Positions 1 through 6,336 of a DNA stretch of 33,978 nt are shown one piece after another. The translations under genes were made by a program, and so were the position numbers. Source of the stretch: Actinospica durhamensis (GTDB taxonomy: Bacteria; Actinomycetota; Actinomycetes; Streptomycetales; Catenulisporaceae); contig NZ_JAGSOG010000073.1 in assembly GCF_018139695.1 (NCBI RefSeq), positions 1 through 33,978 on the forward strand, in the 5' to 3' direction. The notes below the pieces were generated by a model. That model worked only from the letters and a program-made list of their open reading frames with translations. It was not told the origin of the DNA and searched no databases. Numbering within the stretch: the first letter of the stretch is position 1; each line of letters opens with the position of its first letter.

Positions 1-69
1 GACGGAGAAACGGCGACGGCCTCGGCCGGACCGGTCATGCGGCTGAAGCCGATCGCCTCAGCCGCATGA
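1..69 (+). CDS. C-terminal end of an upstream gene (5' cut by window edge)
   Basis: Frame 1 is open from the first base to a TGA at 67-69 and reads DGETATASAGPVMRLKPIAS and two alanines. The TGA overlaps the ATG of the next gene (ATGA at 66-69), a common actinobacterial translational-coupling arrangement. The next gene has no good Shine-Dalgarno of its own, which fits coupling. Only 22 residues are visible and I recognise no family. It could also be a chance open frame. Confidence 0.4.
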   Translation, partial: DGETATASAGPVMRLKPIASAA

Positions 70-1592
70 CCCGGTCACGCGGACTCCTCGCCGTTCTCGC
101 GGCCCTCGCGCCCGTCGCGGCGCTGTTGACCGTCATCGTGCCCGGCACCGCGTCGGCCACCACCGTCCCGACCGCACCGTCCGGGTGGACCACGCTGTTC
201 GGCGACGCCTTCTCCGGCAGCTCCGGCAGCGGCGTCGACTCCTCCTGGACCTACGACACCGGGACCCAGTACAACGGCACCGGCTGCACCGCGAACTACG
301 GCACCGGCGAGGTCGAGTCGAACACGAGCTCGACCACGAACGTCTCGCTCGACGGCAGCGGCCACCTGAGCATCACCCCGGTCGAGTCGGGCAGCTCGTG
401 GACCTCGGGCCGAATCGAGACCGTCGCGGACAACTACGCCGCGCCCGCCGGCGGGGAGCTCGAGGTCACCGCCTCGATCCAGCAGCCCAACCCGAGCTCC
501 GGCGTCGGCTACTGGCCCGCGTTCTGGATGCTCGGCGCCGGGTTCCGCTCCTCCGGCGCCGGCACCTCCGGCACCATGACCTGCTCGAACTGGCCCTCCA
601 CCGGCGAGATCGACATCATGGAGGACGTCAATGCCCTGAGCGAGCACTCCGGCACCTTCCACTGCGGGGTGGACCCGGGCGGGGCGTGCAACGAGACCAC
701 GGGCCTGGGCAGCGGACTGGTCGCCTGCAGCGGCTGTCAGACCGGGTACAACACCTACAGCGTGATCGTGGACCGCACCAACACCAGCAACGAGTCGATC
801 ACCTGGTACCTCAACGGCACCTCGTACTACACCGTGACGGAGAGCCAGGTGGGCACCTCGACCTGGCAGGCGGCGGTGGACCACGGGTTCTTCCTGATCC
901 TGGACGAGGCCGTCGGCGGCGCGTACCCCAACGCGATCTGCGGCTGCACCTCGCCCACCAGCGCGACGACCTCGGGTTCGCCGATGAAGGTGAGCTACGT
1001 CGCGGTCTATCAGAAGGCCGCGTCCTCCACCACCTCGGCGTCGCCCAGCGCGTCGGCCAGCGCGTCGGCCAGCGCGTCGGCTTCGGCCAGTGCCTCGGCC
1101 AGCCCGTCGGCCACCGCCACCGGCACCTCGGGCAGCGGCGGCGGCACCTCCTGCACCACCACCGCCACCTCGAACATCTCAGCCGACTGCTACGGCGGAT
1201 CGAACGGGACCATCAGCGTCACGAGCACCACGGACACCGATCCATCCGGGGTGGACTCGAACCAGGCGGCCCAGCTGTCCAGCGGAGACTGGCTCGAATA
1301 TAAGAATGTGAACTTCGGCACGGCCGGCTCGTCCCAGTTCGACGCCAGAGTGGCCTCGGGCGCGGCGGGCGGCGTCAGCGGCCTGGTCGAAGTGGTGATC
1401 GACAGTCCGAGCAACACGCCGGTGGGCAGCTTCGCGGTGGCCAACACCGGCGGCTGGTCCAGCTGGGAGACCGTCCCGGCGAACATCACCAAGGTCACCG
1501 GGACCCACAACGTCTACCTCGAGTTCTCCTCGGCGGCGACCGGAAACCCGGCGTACGTGAGCCTGCACTACTTCGACTTCCCGACCAGCTGA
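66..1592 (+). CDS. Secreted GH16 family endo-glucanase with C-terminal CBM6-like module
   Basis: This is a predicted extracellular beta-glycanase, most like the beta-1,3-glucanase/laminarinase branch of GH16. Residues 1-31 form a signal peptide ending in an A-S-A type cleavage site. The catalytic domain spans about residues 38-315 and carries the hallmark E-I-D-I-M-E: Glu181 as nucleophile, Asp183 as helper and Glu186 as acid/base, preceded by a typical WPAFWMLG strand. Residues about 320-357 are a low-complexity Ser/Ala/Thr/Gly linker. Residues about 360-508 resemble a family 6 carbohydrate-binding module (SGDWLEYKNVNFG, GGWSSWETV, GTHNVYLEF). The start overlaps the preceding stop as ATGA and has only a poor Shine-Dalgarno. 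Fold and family are confident. The exact substrate (beta-1,3-, mixed-link or another glucan) cannot be read from the sequence. Confidence 0.93.
   Translation: MTRSRGLLAVLAALAPVAALLTVIVPGTASATTVPTAPSGWTTLFGDAFSGSSGSGVDSSWTYDTGTQYNGTGCTANYGTGEVESNTSSTTNVSLDGSGHLSITPVESGSSWTSGRIETVADNYAAPAGGELEVTASIQQPNPSSGVGYWPAFWMLGAGFRSSGAGTSGTMTCSNWPSTGEIDIMEDVNALSEHSGTFHCGVDPGGACNETTGLGSGLVACSGCQTGYNTYSVIVDRTNTSNESITWYLNGTSYYTVTESQVGTSTWQAAVDHGFFLILDEAVGGAYPNAICGCTSPTSATTSGSPMKVSYVAVYQKAASSTTSASPSASASASASASASASASASPSATATGTSGSGGGTSCTTTATSNISADCYGGSNGTISVTSTTDTDPSGVDSNQAAQLSSGDWLEYKNVNFGTAGSSQFDARVASGAAGGVSGLVEVVIDSPSNTPVGSFAVANTGGWSSWETVPANITKVTGTHNVYLEFSSAATGNPAYVSLHYFDFPTS
1038..1113 (+). repeat. 12-bp coding minisatellite in the GH16 linker
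   Basis: Imperfect tandem copies of a 12-bp unit close to CGTCGGCCAGCG encode the alternating Ala-Ser linker between the catalytic and binding modules. The copies are nearly identical in DNA, so the linker probably changes length by slippage or recombination. Confidence 0.7.
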
Positions 1593-1601
1593 GCGCGGCG
1601 G

Positions 1602-1635
1602 GCGGGCCGGCCGGCCGCGAGACCGGCCGGCCCGC
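1602..1635 (+). terminator. Intrinsic-type terminator after the GH16 gene
   Basis: A perfect 13-bp GC-only stem (1602-1614 with 1623-1635) with an 8-nt loop begins ten bases after the GH16 stop codon. There is no long T-tract, as is usual in high-GC actinobacteria. Confidence 0.7.
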
Positions 1636-1674
1636 TCCCGTTCCCGCACCCACCCACCATCGAAGGGCTCGACC

Positions 1675-2322
1675 ATGCCGTCCGTCACCCTCCCCTCCTC
1701 GGACGTCGCCGAACGCCACGGGCCAGGACCGGACTTCGCCGCGCTGTTCCCGCCACCACGGCACGGCGAGCATCTGACCGCCCGGACCGCCCGGCTGCTG
1801 CATGATGTCCTGCGCTACCTCGGCGAGACCGGCCACGCCCGCCTCGCGCGACTCGGCGGGCGGTCGGTGCGCGAGGAGGACGACGACCTGTTCACCGCGC
1901 TGCCCGAGTTCACCTGGAGCCAGTCGGTGCACTGGCGCCGCCGCTTCGTCGCGGTCTTCGACGAGCTCGCCGACCAGCTGGCGCAGGGCCGCACGCCCAT
2001 GCCGGGCTCGGCCGCCGAGGAGTTCGCCCTCTGGCTCGGCATCGTGCAGGCGGAGCTGCTGATCACGCTGCAGCCCGAGATCGCCCAGCGCGCCGTGGAC
2101 GGCCTCGCCTGCGTGGACGGCGACTTCGACTGGACCCGCTGCCACGCGCGGCTGTTCCGGCACCCCTACGTGCCGCTGCTCTTCCTGGCCGAGTTCGACG
2201 GGATACAGGACCCGCTGCACGAGGCGAACCGGCGGCTGCGCATCGGCGACTACCGGCCGTCCAGCTGGTTCACCGAGTTCGCCGAGGCAGGACCGGGCTA
2301 CGCCGGGATGCGCTGGGTCTGA
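1675..2322 (+). CDS. Hypothetical protein, 215 aa
   Basis: I do not recognise the family. The protein is soluble, with no signal peptide or membrane segment, and is mostly predicted helix, with many Trp/Phe/Arg residues (a WSQSVHWRRRF segment near residue 82) and a conserved-looking C-terminus ending WFTEF...GMRWV. Coding potential is good: third positions are almost all G/C, and the ATG sits after a GAAGG-like Shine-Dalgarno (CGAAGGGCTCGACC). It starts 82 bases after the GH16 gene on the same strand, but the hairpin at 1602-1635 between them argues for a separate transcription unit. No function is assigned. Confidence 0.7.
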   Translation: MPSVTLPSSDVAERHGPGPDFAALFPPPRHGEHLTARTARLLHDVLRYLGETGHARLARLGGRSVREEDDDLFTALPEFTWSQSVHWRRRFVAVFDELADQLAQGRTPMPGSAAEEFALWLGIVQAELLITLQPEIAQRAVDGLACVDGDFDWTRCHARLFRHPYVPLLFLAEFDGIQDPLHEANRRLRIGDYRPSSWFTEFAEAGPGYAGMRWV

Positions 2323-2370
2323 GAAGGACCGGGTCCGACCCGCGACTCCCATACCGGCCCTGACACGCGG

Positions 2371-2396
2371 GCGGCGCGGCGCGTATGCCGCGCCGC
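2371..2396 (+). terminator. Terminator after the 215-aa hypothetical gene
   Basis: Perfect 10-bp stem GCGGCGCGGC/GCCGCGCCGC with a 6-nt loop GCGTAT, followed by TTCT. It lies about 50 bases after the stop codon at 2322. Confidence 0.65.
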
Positions 2397-2407
2397 TTCT
2401 CCGTACC

Positions 2408-2477
2408 CTGAGTCTGGCGCTCTGAGTCTGGCGCCCCGAGTCGCGTGCCCTGAGTCGCGCGCCCCGAGTCGCGTGCC
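2408..2477. repeat. Five tandem copies of a 14-bp repeat
   Basis: Five contiguous 14-bp units fit the consensus CYGAGTCKSGYGCC, with a partial sixth copy (CGAGCC) after them. The array fills the non-coding gap between the terminator at 2371-2396 and the promoter at 2514. There are no spacers, so it is not a CRISPR array. Function unknown. Confidence 0.8.
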
Positions 2478-2513
2478 CGAGCCCCGCTCCACAGACCGGT
2501 ATGTGGCCGCTGA

Positions 2514-2543
2514 TTGACAGTGATCCGTTGGCGCGCCTACGTT
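2514..2543 (+). promoter_or_regulatory. Housekeeping-type promoter for the leader-peptide/monooxygenase unit
   Basis: A perfect -35 hexamer TTGACA (2514-2519), an 18-bp spacer and a -10 hexamer TACGTT (2538-2543) place transcription start near 2550. That gives about 29 nt of 5' leader before the leader-peptide ATG at 2579. Confidence 0.7.
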
Positions 2544-2578
2544 TCCCCCACAGCCCGACCGCACGGAGGTGAACGCGC

Positions 2579-2677
2579 ATGGACCGCATCGTCCGTCCCC
2601 TCGCGTCCCTCGCGCGCCACCTCGTCGCCCGCAGGCACGTGGATTTCGCGCGCGTCAACAGCGCGCTGTGTAGCTGA
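2579..2677 (+). CDS. Putative 32-aa leader peptide (HVD..R..SA.C type)
   Basis: A short ORF starts with ATG behind a strong Shine-Dalgarno (GGAGGTGA, 5 nt spacing). It encodes 32 residues ending RRHVDFARVNSALCS. The block R-R-H-V-D-(L/F)-x-R-x-x-S-A-L-C is the signature of small actinobacterial peptides usually annotated as putative leader peptides. These commonly sit before sulfur-related and flavin-monooxygenase genes and carry a Cys codon near the end. Here the Cys codon (TGT) is the second to last sense codon. A 132-nt gap separates the peptide from the luciferase-like monooxygenase at 2810. The features support a regulatory upstream ORF, perhaps one that senses cysteine charging. The mechanism is inferred; I see no clear terminator/antiterminator pair in the gap. 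Confidence 0.75.
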   Translation: MDRIVRPLASLARHLVARRHVDFARVNSALCS

Positions 2678-2809
2678 CCGCGCCGCCTCGGCTCGCGCGT
2701 CGTCCCATCTCCTTTCCTCTGAACCCTGTTTCCCCGTGCCGCCGCGGCCCCCGCCGTCGCGCACGTCGATCCAACGTTCTCTGCTGCTTTCACCGGAAGA
2801 GGTCGCAGC

Positions 2810-3892
2810 GTGAAGTTCCTCGCCATCAGTCTCATCGTGCACACCCCCCACCCGGTCACCGGCGTGCAGACCTCGACCCACGAGCGCTTCGCCCGCCTGG
2901 TCGCGGACGCGCAGCTGGCCGAGGAGCTCGGCTTCGACGGGTTCGGAGTGGGGGAGCGGCACGAGCGCCCCTTCATCTCCTCCTCGCCGCCGGTCGTGCT
3001 CAGCCACATCGCGGCCCGCACCAGCCGGATCCGGCTGTTCACCGCGGTCACCACGCTCAGCCTGCTCGACCCGGTGCGCGCGTATGAGGACTATGCGACG
3101 CTCGACAACCTCTCCGACGGACGGCTCGACCTGATCATCGGCAAGGGCAACGGCGCGGCGCAGCGGGAGCTGTTCCAGGTCACCACCGAGGACCAGTGGG
3201 ACCGCAACATCGAGAGCTACGAGCTGTTCCGGCGGCTGTGGCGGGAACCGAAGGTCACCTGGTCCGGGCGCTTCCGCCCCGACCTGAAGGACGCCGAGAC
3301 CTGGCCGCGTCCGCTGCAGCAGCCGGTGCGCATCTGGCACGGCAGCGCGACCAGCGAACGCTCGGTGGACCTCGCCGCGCGCTACGGCGAGCCGCTCTTC
3401 TCCGCCAACGTGACCAACCCGATCGAGCCCTACGCCGAACTGGTCCGCTACTACCGTGAGCGCTGGGAGCACTACGGCCACGACCCGGCCCAGATCACCG
3501 TCGGCGCGGGCAGCGCCGGGTACTTCGCGCGCAAGAACTCGCAGGACGCACTGGACGAGTACCGCCCGATCTTCGAGGCGAACCTGCGCTTCCAGCGCAA
3601 GATCGGGCTGCCGATCGTGTTCGAGACCTTCGAGGACTACGTCGAGCGCAGCTCTGCCCTGATCGGCAGCCCGCAGCAGATCATCGACAAGGTGCACCGG
3701 TACCACGACCGGTTCGGGCACACGGTGCTGCACCTGCACGCCGACGCCGGCGGGCTCAGCCAGGGCCAGCACGAGGAGTCCTTCGCGCTCTTCCAGTCGG
3801 ACATCGCGCCGGTGCTGCGCCGGGAGATCCCGGACCCGCCGTTCGCCTGGGCGCCGGCAAACCCGCTGACCCCTGTGACGACGGTCTCCTGA
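2810..3892 (+). CDS. LLM-class flavin-dependent monooxygenase
   Basis: A bacterial luciferase-like TIM-barrel oxidoreductase of 360 residues, full length for the family. Typical features are the N-terminal strand MKFLAISL, the AEELGFDGFGVGERH segment near residue 40, the HIAARTSRIRLFTAVTTL block near residue 65 and the DNLSDGRLDLIIGKGN block near residue 100. Such enzymes use reduced FMN and oxygen, some to desulfonate or oxidise organosulfur compounds. The substrate here is unknown. The GTG start at 2810 follows GGAAGAGG at good spacing. The upstream promoter (2514) and cysteine-containing leader peptide (2579) suggest control by sulfur supply. No flavin reductase or sulfonate ABC transporter gene lies next to it in this window, so the sulfur link rests on the leader alone. 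Confidence 0.88.
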   Translation: MKFLAISLIVHTPHPVTGVQTSTHERFARLVADAQLAEELGFDGFGVGERHERPFISSSPPVVLSHIAARTSRIRLFTAVTTLSLLDPVRAYEDYATLDNLSDGRLDLIIGKGNGAAQRELFQVTTEDQWDRNIESYELFRRLWREPKVTWSGRFRPDLKDAETWPRPLQQPVRIWHGSATSERSVDLAARYGEPLFSANVTNPIEPYAELVRYYRERWEHYGHDPAQITVGAGSAGYFARKNSQDALDEYRPIFEANLRFQRKIGLPIVFETFEDYVERSSALIGSPQQIIDKVHRYHDRFGHTVLHLHADAGGLSQGQHEESFALFQSDIAPVLRREIPDPPFAWAPANPLTPVTTVS

Positions 3893-3984
3893 CAAGTTGA
3901 TCAATTACCGCTAAGGTCAGAGGCACCGGAGCAGGCGCGCACCGCATCCGCGCGTCCCCGTGAGGTTTTCCCAGGGAGGCGCGC

Positions 3985-4041
3985 GTGCACAGAGCAGGTC
4001 CCGTCCTCGCGCGCCGCCCGCGGACCCGGCGGCTGGGCTGA
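3985..4041 (+). CDS. Possible 18-aa upstream ORF before the K+/H+ antiporter
   Basis: GTG at 3985 follows a strong Shine-Dalgarno AGGGAGG (5 nt spacing) and opens an 18-codon Arg-rich frame, HRAGPVLARRPRTRRLG after the start. It ends with TGA at 4039-4041, only three bases before the antiporter GTG at 4045, in the same frame. The antiporter has no comparable ribosome-binding site of its own. The short ORF may therefore deliver ribosomes to the antiporter start, or act as a regulatory peptide. It could be fortuitous. Confidence 0.4.
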   Translation: MHRAGPVLARRPRTRRLG

Positions 4042-4044
4042 CCC

Positions 4045-5541
4045 GTGCACGCGGCCGACCTCGACCTGATCCTGTTGGTCGGCGCCGTGATCGTGCTCGC
4101 GGCCATCGCCGCGGTGCGGGCCTCGCACGGCGTCGGCCTGCCCGGTCTGCTGGTCTTCCTCGGCCTCGGGCTCGCGCTCGGCGAGTCGGGCGCGGGCATC
4201 AGGTTCGACGACGCGGGCGTGGCCGAGACCCTCGGGCTGTGCGCGCTGATCGTGATCCTGGCCGAGGGCGGTCTGACCACCGACGCGGCCAACGTGCGGG
4301 CCGGGGCCGCGCCCGCGCTCGCGCTGGCCACGCTCGGGGTGGGCGCCACGGCCGGGATCGTCGCGGTGGCGGCGCACCTGTGCCTGTCCATGACGTGGAG
4401 TCAGGCGCTGCTGCTCGGCGCGGTACTCGCGCCGACGGATGCCGCCGCGGTCTTCTCGGTGCTGCGCCGCCTCCCGCTGCCGCCACGATTGACCGGCATC
4501 CTCGAGGGAGAATCCGGCCTCAACGATCCGCCCTCGGTGCTCGCGGTGACGCTGCTGAGCGCCGGAAGCGTGCACGCCTCGGCCGGATTCCTGATCGGCG
4601 AGGTGTGCTACCAGCTGATCGTCGGCGCCGGGATCGGCCTGGTGGTGGGACTGGCCGGGGTGGCGGGGCTGCGCCGGGTGGCGCTGCCCGCCTCCGGGCT
4701 CTACCCGATCGCGGTGCTCTCGCTCATCGTCGCCGGGTACGGCGCGGCCGCGATGGCGCACGCGAGCGGATTCCTGGCGGTGTACGTCTCGGCGCTGGTG
4801 CTCGGCAACGTCCGGCTGCCGCACCGCGCGGCCACCCGGAGTTTCGCCGAGGGCATGGCCTGGCTCGCGCAGATAGGCCTGTTCGTCATGCTGGGCCTGC
4901 TCGCCTCGCCGTCCCGGCTGCCCGCGCAGATCCTGCCGGCCCTGTTGATCGGGGGCATCCTCACGCTGGTGGCCCGGCCGGCGGCGGTGGCGCTGTGCGC
5001 CCTGGGCTTCCGCATGCCGTGGCGGGAACAGGTGTTCCTGTCCTACGCGGGCTTGCGCGGGGCGGTGCCGATCGTGCTCGCGACCATCCCGATGAGTGCG
5101 AAGGTGCCCGACGCGGCGCGCGTATTCGACCTCGTCTTCTTGATCGTGGGCGTGTTCACGCTGTTGCAGGGGCCCACGCTGCCCGCCGTGGCGCGGTGGC
5201 TGCGGGTGTTCGCGACCGGTGAGCCCAGCCGGCTCGACATCGAGTCGGCGCTGCTGGAGGATCTGCGCGCGGATCTGCTGCAGCTGCGGGTGCCGGAGGG
5301 TTCCCGGCTGCACGGGGTGGAGCTGTTCGAGCTGCGGCTGCCGAAGGAGGCGGGCCTGGCGCTGATCGTGCGGTCGGGAGAGGGTTTCGTGCCCGACCGC
5401 ACCACCCGGCTCCAGTGCGGCGACGACCTGCTGATCGTGGTCGCGGGCTCGGCCAGGGCCCGCACCGAGCAGCGGCTGCGCGCGGTGAGCCGGGCCGGGA
5501 AACTCGCCGGCTGGCACGGTGAGCGCGGGCTCGCGCCCTGA
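4045..5541 (+). CDS. Potassium/proton antiporter, CvrA/NhaP2-like (CPA1)
   Basis: A 498-residue inner-membrane cation/proton antiporter. Residues about 1-390 hold a dozen or so hydrophobic helices, including the paired-acid region GGLTTDAAN and LAPTDAAAVFSVLR and the conserved EGESGLNDPPSVL helix with the transport Asp. Residues about 405-490 form a soluble TrkA-C (RCK_C) domain (RVPEGSRLHGVELFELRLP, CGDDLLIVVAG). In this family that domain binds a small ligand and gates K+ or Na+ efflux. The start is GTG at 4045: an in-frame TGA at 4039 rules out anything earlier, and the N-terminus MHAADLDLILLVGAV fits the family. The 3893-4044 gap may be regulatory. Convergent with the lectin gene across the hairpin at 5534-5576. 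Confidence 0.92.
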   Translation: MHAADLDLILLVGAVIVLAAIAAVRASHGVGLPGLLVFLGLGLALGESGAGIRFDDAGVAETLGLCALIVILAEGGLTTDAANVRAGAAPALALATLGVGATAGIVAVAAHLCLSMTWSQALLLGAVLAPTDAAAVFSVLRRLPLPPRLTGILEGESGLNDPPSVLAVTLLSAGSVHASAGFLIGEVCYQLIVGAGIGLVVGLAGVAGLRRVALPASGLYPIAVLSLIVAGYGAAAMAHASGFLAVYVSALVLGNVRLPHRAATRSFAEGMAWLAQIGLFVMLGLLASPSRLPAQILPALLIGGILTLVARPAAVALCALGFRMPWREQVFLSYAGLRGAVPIVLATIPMSAKVPDAARVFDLVFLIVGVFTLLQGPTLPAVARWLRVFATGEPSRLDIESALLEDLRADLLQLRVPEGSRLHGVELFELRLPKEAGLALIVRSGEGFVPDRTTRLQCGDDLLIVVAGSARARTEQRLRAVSRAGKLAGWHGERGLAP

Positions 5542-5576
5542 GCACGCCCGCCGACCCGCCGGACGTGCTCAGGGCG
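5534..5576. terminator. Bidirectional terminator between antiporter and lectin genes
   Basis: A perfect 13-bp inverted repeat CGCCCTGAGCACG/CGTGCTCAGGGCG (5534-5546 with 5564-5576) has a 17-nt loop and can be extended by a wobble pair and a C-G pair. It includes the antiporter stop codon and ends six bases before the lectin stop, so it can serve both converging genes. Confidence 0.8.
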
Positions 5577-5582
5577 TGCGGC

Positions 5583-6152
5583 TCACTCGCAGACGATGGG
5601 CGTGGGGTTGCTGCAGCCCGGGATGATCCACGACTGGTTGTAGCCGCCGTCGGGGTACCAGGCGTCGATGGTCGCGCCCGCCGAGGAGCTGTCCCCGTAG
5701 ATCTCCAGCACCAGGCCGGAGCTCGGGTTCTGGAAGGTCACCAGCAGGCTGCCCGGCAGCCACCAGATGGTCCAGGTCTCCGCCTCCCACTCCTGCCCGG
5801 CCGCCCCGGTGCACGGCTGCTGGGAGACCGCGTCGCCGGCCACGCCGTCGGTGGTGACGCACATCTGCGAGTTCTGCGCCTCGATCTCGCCGACCTGCCC
5901 GTTGCTCGACGGGTAGAGGAAGCTCTGGTTCGAGTTGTTGTTCTGGTACCACACGTCCAGCCACGCGTTGGCGTTGGTGGCCGCGTTGTCCACGTCCAGG
6001 TTCAAACTGTCCGAGAGCGCGAGCAAGGTCCCGTAGTTGGACTCGTCGGCGCTCGCGGGCGACGCGGCGAGCACCCCGGAGCCGACCGACGCCGCGATCG
6101 CGAGCACCGCCGTCGCCGAAAGCACGCGGCGGGTCCCCCTCAGAATCCTCAT
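5583..6152 (-). CDS. Secreted ricin-type beta-trefoil lectin-like protein
   Basis: A 189-residue exported protein. Residues 1-36 form a signal peptide (basic RILRGTRR, hydrophobic stretch, A-S-A-D cleavage region). The rest is a single beta-trefoil of the ricin B/CBM13 type, seen from three spaced Q-x-(W/F) motifs (NQSF, GQEW, NQSW), each preceded by a hydrophobic D-x-W/L strand. It lacks a catalytic domain, so it probably binds extracellular glycans, or is an atypical secreted RICIN-fold protein. Cys pairs (SQMCV/QQPC and GC/VCE) suggest disulfides. The ATG at 6152 follows a purine-rich AAAGGGGTAGGG stretch. A perfect inverted repeat lies upstream at 6180-6200. Confidence 0.85.
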   Translation of the reverse strand: MRILRGTRRVLSATAVLAIAASVGSGVLAASPASADESNYGTLLALSDSLNLDVDNAATNANAWLDVWYQNNNSNQSFLYPSSNGQVGEIEAQNSQMCVTTDGVAGDAVSQQPCTGAAGQEWEAETWTIWWLPGSLLVTFQNPSSGLVLEIYGDSSSAGATIDAWYPDGGYNQSWIIPGCSNPTPIVCE

Positions 6153-6179
6153 ATCCCTACCCCTTTGTCCCTTCGCGGT

Positions 6180-6200
6180 GTCGGGACTCGCTGTCCCGAC
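6180..6200 (-). promoter_or_regulatory. Inverted repeat upstream of the lectin gene, candidate operator
   Basis: Perfect 8-bp arms GTCGGGAC/GTCCCGAC with a 5-nt centre lie 28-48 bases before the lectin ATG. A TAATCT hexamer on the minus strand (6213 to 6208) could be the -10. That would put this repeat just downstream of transcription start, a place suited to a repressor operator or a 5'-UTR hairpin. I see no good -35. Confidence 0.4.
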
Positions 6201-6286
6201 TGAGGTGAGATTAGGCCGCGGGCAGGGCAGAGCCGCTGTAGTCGACGGCCCGGCGAAGCCGCAGGTCAGAGACGGAGGCGGGGACG

Positions 6287-6323
6287 AGCGGCAAGAATCG
6301 GGGGCGGCAGCGGCAAGAATCGG
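6287..6323. repeat. 15-bp direct repeat downstream of the SARP-type regulator
   Basis: AGCGGCAAGAATCGG occurs at 6287-6301 and again exactly at 6309-6323, a 22-bp step, in the non-coding gap just past the stop of the large minus-strand regulator. Function unknown. Confidence 0.6.
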
Positions 6324-6336
6324 CGCCGGGCCGCGC

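Noticed and set aside
2408-2477. Possible CRISPR array.
   Set aside because: The units are contiguous 14-mers without spacers, and no cas gene is present.
1495-3904. Long minus-strand open frames opposite the hypothetical gene, leader peptide and flavin monooxygenase.
   Set aside because: No family resemblance, composition typical of antisense frames, and they would place a gene across the terminator, tandem repeat and promoter.
3898-4044. Possible riboswitch (cyclic-di-AMP type) before the K+/H+ antiporter.
   Set aside because: The position is attractive, but I could not recognise the conserved core bases or a supporting stem set. A covariance-model search would decide.
6180-6200. DevR box upstream of the lectin gene.
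   Set aside because: The GGGAC/GTCCC arms are one base further apart than in the consensus, and the position downstream of the -10 does not suit activation. Kept as a separate candidate operator.
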